From assembly GCA_903632075.3 (NCBI GenBank), contig CAHIKZ030000843.1:84501-148500 (forward strand): a DNA stretch of 64,000 nt, in the 5' to 3' direction. The translations under genes and the position numbers were made by a program. The notes beneath the pieces are model-generated. The model worked only from the letters and a program-made list of their open reading frames with translations. It did no database searches and was not told the origin of the DNA. The stretch comes from Acanthosepion pharaonis. Taxonomy: Eukaryota; Mollusca; Cephalopoda; Sepiida; Sepiidae. Position 1 is the first letter of the stretch. Every line of letters starts with the position of its first letter. This document shows positions 58,662 through 64,000 of this stretch, piece after piece.

Positions 58662-60037
58662 CCCTGGTCAAAATCTTAAGACCAGCTACAAAAGGGCTAA
58701 AGAAACTGTTACATTAATCAAAATATAGATAAGACTATGTAAATAAAAATAGCAAATACAGAACAAATAAGTTTCAATGACAATCTAATTCTCAGCATAT
58801 CCTCCATTTTTGCGAATTATTTCGAAAATTGTCTTTGGCATACTCATTATTAACTTCTGCATGAAAATATGCTCGCCCAGGATGCATAAACTGCAGCACG
58901 AAGAGCATCCATTGTTTCGAATTGCGATCCATGTTTATAAACATCCTTTTCCATCCATCCCCAAACGTTCTCGATTGGATTTCGATCTGGAGAGCGTTGT
59001 GGATTGCAGCATTGTCCTGCTGGAAAATCCAGTTTTCTCCACATAGATGAAGGTCTTCAGTAATTAGCAATTCCTTTCTTAATATTTCAATGTAACTGGC
59101 AGCTGTTTGACGACCTTTTACCTCCTATAACTCAAAAGTTCCATTGTGCGAAAATAAACACCAGACCATAATCGATCCACCTCCACTGTGTCGTGTTGAC
59201 CAAATTTCTTTCGGGATATCTTTTGCATGCCAGTAACACTGAAAAGTGTCTGGGCCATCAAGATTGAATTTTTTCTCGTCTGAAAACAACACTTTCTTCC
59301 ATTTATCCACGTCCCAAGTTTGATATCGGAAGCAGATTGTAAACAGGAGGTTTTATGGCGAAGATGAAGACGAGGCCTCTTCCGCCGTTTCAAGTTCTTA
59401 AACCCTTTCTTATTTAAATGCTGTCGAGTTGTCCGAGAGCTGCATTCAGCATCTGTATTCGCTTTTATCTGATTTGATGTTAGCTTTGAATCTCTCTTAT
59501 CTTCTCGCCTAATGCGTCTGTCTAGAAATGGTGAAATTTTATTGGGGCAACCGGTTGATTTTTTTTTTTTTGACACATACGCATCCAGATTTTTAATGGT
59601 GAACACTGAGAGTTATGCTACGGCCAATTTCATTTGCAATGGCTCGTTCCGAAAGACCACATCTTTGAAGTTGAACAATCCTGTCTTGTTCGAACTTTGT
59701 TAAAATTTTACCCTTAGCCATTTTAAAATCTCGAGTTTCATACTGGAAATGAGGTAGTAGGCATCTACACGTCTGAAGCTATGAGCACATTGACTATTTC
59801 TAAAATTTTTGTCCAGTAATTTGTTTTTTTTTCACACATGGTCTCACCTTTATGACCAACCAAAAAATAATTTTTTCAACGTTTGTTTAAATTGATCAAT
59901 AAAAAGCTTAAAAGCTTCACTTATTTGTTGATAAACTACATTTTCTAATTAAATGTAAATATATTTTGATTAAAATAACAGTATTTTATATATTTTTAAC
60001 CCTTTTGTCTCTGGTCTTTTAATTTTGACCATCGGTG
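58659..60037 (-). mobile_element. Tc1-like element with both ends
   Basis: Terminal repeats CACCCCTGGTCAAAATCTTA and TTTTAATTTTGACCATCGGT plus G, each beside TA (58657-58658 and 60038-60039). At 1379 bp it has near-normal Tc1 length. The transposase is on the minus strand and is broken. Confidence 0.9.
58792..59721 (-). pseudogene. Tc1 transposase, DD34E type, inactivated
   Basis: The ATG at 59721 opens MAKGKILTKFEQDRIVQLQR then CGLSERAIANEIGRS, a helix-turn-helix. After a frameshift come KRRKRPRLHLRHK and WKKVLFSDEKKFNLDGPDTF (first D), HSGGGSIMVWCLFS and ENWIFQQDNAAIHN (second D). SPDRNPIENVWGWMEKDVY (third residue E) follows after a short gap in another frame. Only about 17 residues separate the second D and E instead of 34, so roughly 50-60 bp are deleted between them. 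At least three frameshifts. Confidence 0.9.
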
Positions 60038-60039
60038 TA

Positions 60040-60351
60040 TATGTGTGTGTTTGTGTGTGTGGAAGAAGACCACTCTACCTCGTGGACAAAATACAGGAAT
60101 CGGTTGGATAATTCAACAAAGATCACCTGAAGAATGCCAGGAGGTACAACGGCCGAAACCTCGTGAATATGGCAATAAAGATGATGGCAACAGTCCCAAA
60201 AATAGTGTAAATAAGTACAATACCTCATCTCAGAAATATAAAAAGCTGATGAGTGTGGATATTGGAGCTTTGTTTTATGGCCTGATGAGTAGTTGGTAAA
60301 ATGAACTCCCAGGATATATGGGGGGAATCAAGCACTATCGGGAGAATTATG
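60040..60351. other. Unannotated DNA with ACAACGGCCGAAAC motif
   Basis: The motif at 60146-60159 lies in CTGAAGAATGCCAGGAGGT context, like 24830-24858. The 84-residue frame at 60045-60299 has no recognised domain. Confidence 0.4.
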
Positions 60352-60730
60352 TTTTGGGGAGAGAGCGGATAATCTGGTGGGATCAACAGACCAGTACGCT
60401 CAAATCCATTGTATCATCGACTTGTGTATAATCTGGTGTGATCAACATTTTGAACAAGGCCAGTTCACTCAGATCCGATGTAAAATTGGCTTGTGTATAA
60501 TCTGATGTGATCAACAGATTGAACGAATGCATTACGCTCAAATCCATTGTAAAATTGACTTGTGTATAATCTGGTGTGATCAACAGTTTGAACTAGGCCA
60601 GTATGCTTATATTCAGATTAACATTCACTAGGGCATAACCTGGGATGGTCAACATTTTTTTTATTATGACGACCTGTACACTTTGTGAAAATCACTTGTG
60701 CATAATTTGGCGTGATTAACATTTGATCAA
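60352..60730 (-). repeat. 69-bp minisatellite, about 5.5 units
   Basis: Units begin CTTGTGTATAATCTGGTGTG at 60421, 60490 and 60559, with more diverged units at about 60352, 60626 and 60693. 69 bp equals 23 codons; the minus frame 60383-60583 shows 23-residue repeats with LITPDYTQVNFTMDLS. Coding is possible but unsupported. Confidence 0.9.
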
Positions 60731-60739
60731 GAACATATT

Positions 60740-60785
60740 GTCTTCTCAAGTGATGGAGTTGATCGATGTCATCACTTGAGAAGAC
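60740..60785. repeat. Perfect 16-bp hairpin
   Basis: GTCTTCTCAAGTGATG (60740-60755) and CATCACTTGAGAAGAC (60770-60785) with a 14-nt loop. No T-run follows, so a terminator role is not suggested. Confidence 0.9.
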
Positions 60786-60854
60786 ACCAGAAGTGTTGAA
60801 AGCAAATTGTTATTTCTGTAGTGATGTTATGATATGATTATGTTATAATTTTTA

Positions 60855-60859
<5 letters not shown>

Positions 60860-60931
<72 letters not shown>
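60860..60931. repeat. (TA)n(TG)n microsatellite
   Basis: TA run to 60907 then TG. Confidence 0.95.
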
Positions 60932-61769
60932 CCTGATTTCTTTTTTTACTTTGTTTATTACCAACGTAAAAGGGCCTGCTATTTTACTGTCAGCAGTACG
61001 AGCCCAACGCTTTACCCCACCTTCCCTTTGTTTTCAAACAATTTTTTTTTTTATCTCGAGGCACTCTTGAACCTATAAATAAACTTCGGCTGTACATTTA
61101 AATTATGATAATCAAAAAAAAAGATAAAAAGAATTGCACAAAAAAGAGCTTATGTTTTATGATTTATATATTAAACAGAGAAAACAATTTATAATTTGAA
61201 CATTATAGTAAAACAATGAAAACAATTTATTATAATTGAAACAATATATTAAAACAAATAAAACAATTTATCATAATTTGAATTAAAAAAGATATTAATT
61301 AAAATTTTTAAAAACCGATGTTTATTTATTTTTTCTGTTTATTATATTTTAACAATTAATGGCATATGTGAAGTTAATTTTTTTTTTTAGAATATCTTTT
61401 TTGGAAAGGTCAATTTTGGACAGGCTTATTCTCTAATCTTCTTCAAGTATTCTAGACATGACCGACGTTTGATTTTAATATTTTTTATTTAAAAAAAAAA
61501 CATTTAAAAAATCTTTTTTCGATGTTGAGGATTAAAAACTTGTCCTACGTAATAAAATTTTAAAAATGCATTCAGTACTATCCATACGGTGTCACTACTT
61601 CGGACTTAATTCAATAGGTGCACATTAAGTCATTACTGGGTCATTCCCGAAATCAACTTCGTGTTCATCGGCAAGTCCTTGTCAGATCCGACTGTCTATA
61701 GACGTGTTGTACGATCTCATTTCACACACATCGCCAACTTCATTCTAAAATGTATACGTTTATTTATTA
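60932..61769. other. Unannotated AT-rich DNA
   Basis: No gene recognised. The stretch near 61150-61280 repeats AAACAATTTATAAT-like motifs. Confidence 0.4.
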
Positions 61770-62315
61770 CTAGCAGTAGAGCCCGGCGTTACCCGGGGAT
61801 ATAACAGTAAGAGATAGATCAAGTAAATAAACTTGACAAAGATTATTGTTTAAGGTTGACGGACACGCATGTCTTAATTAGTTTTTTTTTTTTAATTTTT
61901 TATGAATTGGTCAAACCCAAACTCAAACAAAAACATTGTTTTCAATCGTTATAAGTCTCACAATTGAATAGAATTTTATTATAAATAATTGTCTTGTAAA
62001 TGGAATTTTTAAAGCATTCTGAAATTTAAAAATAAAGAAAAAAGTGTGCAAGAGAATAAGAAACACTACCTGCCAAAAAAAAAGTGAAGTTTTGTTTTAT
62101 CGGCTGAAAAATATAAGAAATCCGCTGTGAGTTGTCCCCCTTCCATTTTCACGATGTCTCTTAATCGTGTTTTCAAATTGATTTTGTGCAAAAACAATTA
62201 TATTTTTCCCATTGTTGGCGCTGTTAGAACCACCACAAGGTAATTTTATGTAGTCCTGTGAAGTTTTGTTGAAATCGGTTGAAAAATGTAGGAAATCCGA
62301 TCCAATATATAAACG

Positions 62316-62371
<56 letters not shown>

Positions 62372-62395
62372 TCTGCATTTTATAATAAGTAAGAT
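61770..62395 (+). mobile_element. CCCGGCGTTACCCGGG-headed interspersed element, short copy
   Basis: It starts CTAGCAGTAGAGCCCGGCGT and ends with GTTGAAATCGGTTGAAAAAT, a (CA)n run (62319-62368) and CTGCATTTTATAATAAGTAA. Same ends as 37168-38512 but about half the length. Confidence 0.7.
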
Positions 62396-62730
62396 TACAC
62401 TGATACACTTGTATAACGAATTTAAAATTGCTTTAATTTTGATATCTACACTTGTTGTGTTTTAGACTTCTTTGGAAATAATTTAATCAATGACCTTCAA
62501 AAAACTTCGCGGTATACCTATGAACTTCTCATAGCGCTGAATGAAAATCACTTCTCTAGATCAACCATAGCTCTACACTTTTAACTTAAAAATACTGTTG
62601 AAAATCATGTTTCATATACTTCTTCGCCCAGCTTACAGATTTCATTTTGTGATGTCCACTCAAATGAGGTAGAACCATGGAAATAAATTAGAAAAGAAAT
62701 AAATTTCACTGTAAATATAATTAATGATAC
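62396..62730. other. Unannotated DNA
   Basis: No gene or repeat recognised. Confidence 0.4.
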
Positions 62731-62837
62731 TTATCAAACATCGACTCTGAGTTTCGAAATGTTTCGCTTTTCTGAATTCAGATAAGAGTCTGGATAAGAG
62801 CGAAATATAGCGAAACTTAGAGTCGATCTTCAATAAG
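62731..62837. repeat. Imperfect inverted repeat, 40-bp arms
   Basis: ACATCGACTCTGAGTTTCG and TTTCGCTTTT at the left pair with AAGAGCGAAA and CGAAACTTAGAGTCGAT at the right. Possibly the remnant of a hairpin element of another family. Confidence 0.75.
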
Positions 62838-63019
62838 TAACTTATAGAGGTCTTAAAGAAAACGGAAATAAAAAGACAGAAACAGAAAGAGACATAATAA
62901 AAAAGGAGGCTTTCTTCAATTTATATTTCTTGGAATTTCCAACCGAACACCTTATTTAGTTCACGAGGTAAATAAAAGAAAGACGCGGTTAAAAATATTT
63001 TTTTTATTAGAAATTGTAT

Positions 63020-63290
63020 TAAGAACAAAAATAAGAAGCATTTTATGATTAAATTTTGATCTCGTCAAAATATCCTCCTCTAGCATTGATTACTGCAACA
63101 TAAAGTCTTAGAATTGTTTGAAAATGTTTCTCAAAGCATAAGTGTGATAACTGATTCGATTCTTTTTTCAATGACTCTAAAAGCTCTTTTTTTTTATATT
63201 TCGACACACTTCAAGTTCATCCCATGCTATTTTTTGGAGTCGCTTCAAAATTTCAACTGCAGTGTATTTCCAATGAAATTTCATTTAAAT
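63020..63290 (-). pseudogene. Tc1-like transposase C-terminal remnant
   Basis: In antisense the frame ends VAVINARGGYFDEIKI then a stop. This resembles the AVI.A.GG(Y/H) ends of Tc1 transposases. Upstream frames give IAWDELEVCRNIKK. Terminal repeats not identified. The plus frame 63114-63305 is a shadow. Confidence 0.6.
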
Positions 63291-63690
63291 CACCGCGATT
63301 TATAAGTGACTGTCGCTGCTGTGAATCAACACCGAAATATTAACACCACCGTTCTATTTGCTAATGGGATATTGATTAGTAGCAGAAGGGTTTTAAGAGA
63401 AGTTAGAATTATATTTCAACCGTGTAGATAATATATGGAAAATAGATGGAAAAATCACGGAAACAGTGGAAAGTTCATCCACTAGTTTTTTAATCGAATA
63501 TTGATTACAAGCGATCCACGTCTTTCTTCGAAGAAGAACGAAAAAAGGAATATTTGAACAACTGGGAAATTTCTCATTAAAATGAAAACTTTCTTGGGGA
63601 TATATTTACTGAATTTTCTTGATAATGTTCTTTTGCCGAAGGAAAATATTTACAATCATTGTGGAACTTTTACCGACAATGAATAAAACT

Positions 63691-63699
<9 letters not shown>
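63291..63699. other. Unannotated DNA
   Basis: No gene or repeat recognised. Confidence 0.4.

Positions 63700-63750
<51 letters not shown>
63700..63750. repeat. (TA)n microsatellite
   Basis: Uninterrupted TA run. Confidence 0.95.
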
Positions 63751-63752
<2 letters not shown>

Positions 63753-63799
63753 TAATTTAATTTTTTTGCTCGGATCTGTAGTTGATATATTAGAATTTA

Positions 63800-64000
63800 C
63801 TAAATTTTTAGTATATTTTCATCTTGTTTATAATTAGTATGCATTTGATTACGATATAGGAGATTAATATATTTGAAGTCAGTAGAAGCAGTATTATGTA
63901 CTATTTGCTTAGTATTGAGATTTCTAAGAAAGCATCTTATTTGTTCATCAACTATATAGTTTGGAAAGCTATTATTAATAAGTGTCTGTTTTATATTCTT
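63800..64000 (-). pseudogene. Penelope-like element, partial, runs off the window
   Basis: In antisense it gives NIKQTLINNSFPNYIVDEQI then FLRNLNTKQIVHN, aligning with 42690-42960 and with KQTIFNNGFPNYLIDQRITL of 48560-49150. The upstream reverse transcriptase would lie beyond 64000. Confidence 0.75.

Noticed and set aside
60740..60785. Bacterial-type terminator
   Set aside because: The stem is perfect but no T-tract follows, and the context is eukaryotic repeat DNA.

Overview
This window looks like gene-poor, repeat-saturated nuclear DNA of an invertebrate. It is very AT-rich, carries dozens of long (TA)n arrays, and has at least four tRNA-headed SINE families, Penelope-like elements, non-LTR retrotransposon 3' ends and many Tc1/mariner relics. 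That mix fits a mollusc, most likely a cephalopod such as an octopus. The organism call is inference from repeat content; nothing in the sequence names the species. I found no host protein-coding gene I can defend. Most long open frames are (TA)n/(CA)n read-through, minisatellite read-through or transposon fragments.

Layout. 0-7.6 kb: copy 1 of a minisatellite-cored repeat (family X), a Tc1-like element with clear terminal inverted repeats (2177-3121), LINE 3' ends and SINEs, one nested in a LINE. 7.6-13 kb: Tc1 ends fused to (TA)n, a 27-bp minisatellite joined to a Tc1 catalytic motif (9511-10380), and family X copy 2. 13.9-20.5 kb: LINE pieces, a GC-rich duplicated unit with a 10-bp-phased array (16.2-17.2 kb), Penelope and SINE relics. 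21.9-29.5 kb: a transposon with DD37D-like spacing, hairpin repeats (family Y), a 5S rRNA-derived fragment and a dense microsatellite block. 30-43.7 kb: LINE/mariner chimera, SINE fold-back, second DD37D-like copy, a GC-richer interspersed element (37.2-38.5 kb), a Tc1 element, and a solo LTR (43274-43672). 44-64 kb: family X copies 3 and 4, LINE endonuclease, Penelope reverse transcriptase, a transposon nested in a LINE (52155-52704), tandem hairpin repeats (54.6-55.0 kb), a 1.38-kb Tc1 element with both ends (58659-60037), a 69-bp minisatellite and a Penelope copy running off the right edge.

How the parts relate. Tc1/mariner elements insert at TA, and here element ends repeatedly sit directly against (TA)n arrays. 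Families A (SINE) and Y (hairpin) also begin or end at (TA)n and often form inverted pairs, so transcripts through this region could form many long double-stranded stems. Every transposase or reverse transcriptase relic examined is truncated, frameshifted or stop-interrupted, although some catalytic motifs survive. The best candidates for something undescribed are families Y and X, the inverted SINE-A arrangement, and the helically phased GC-rich unit.
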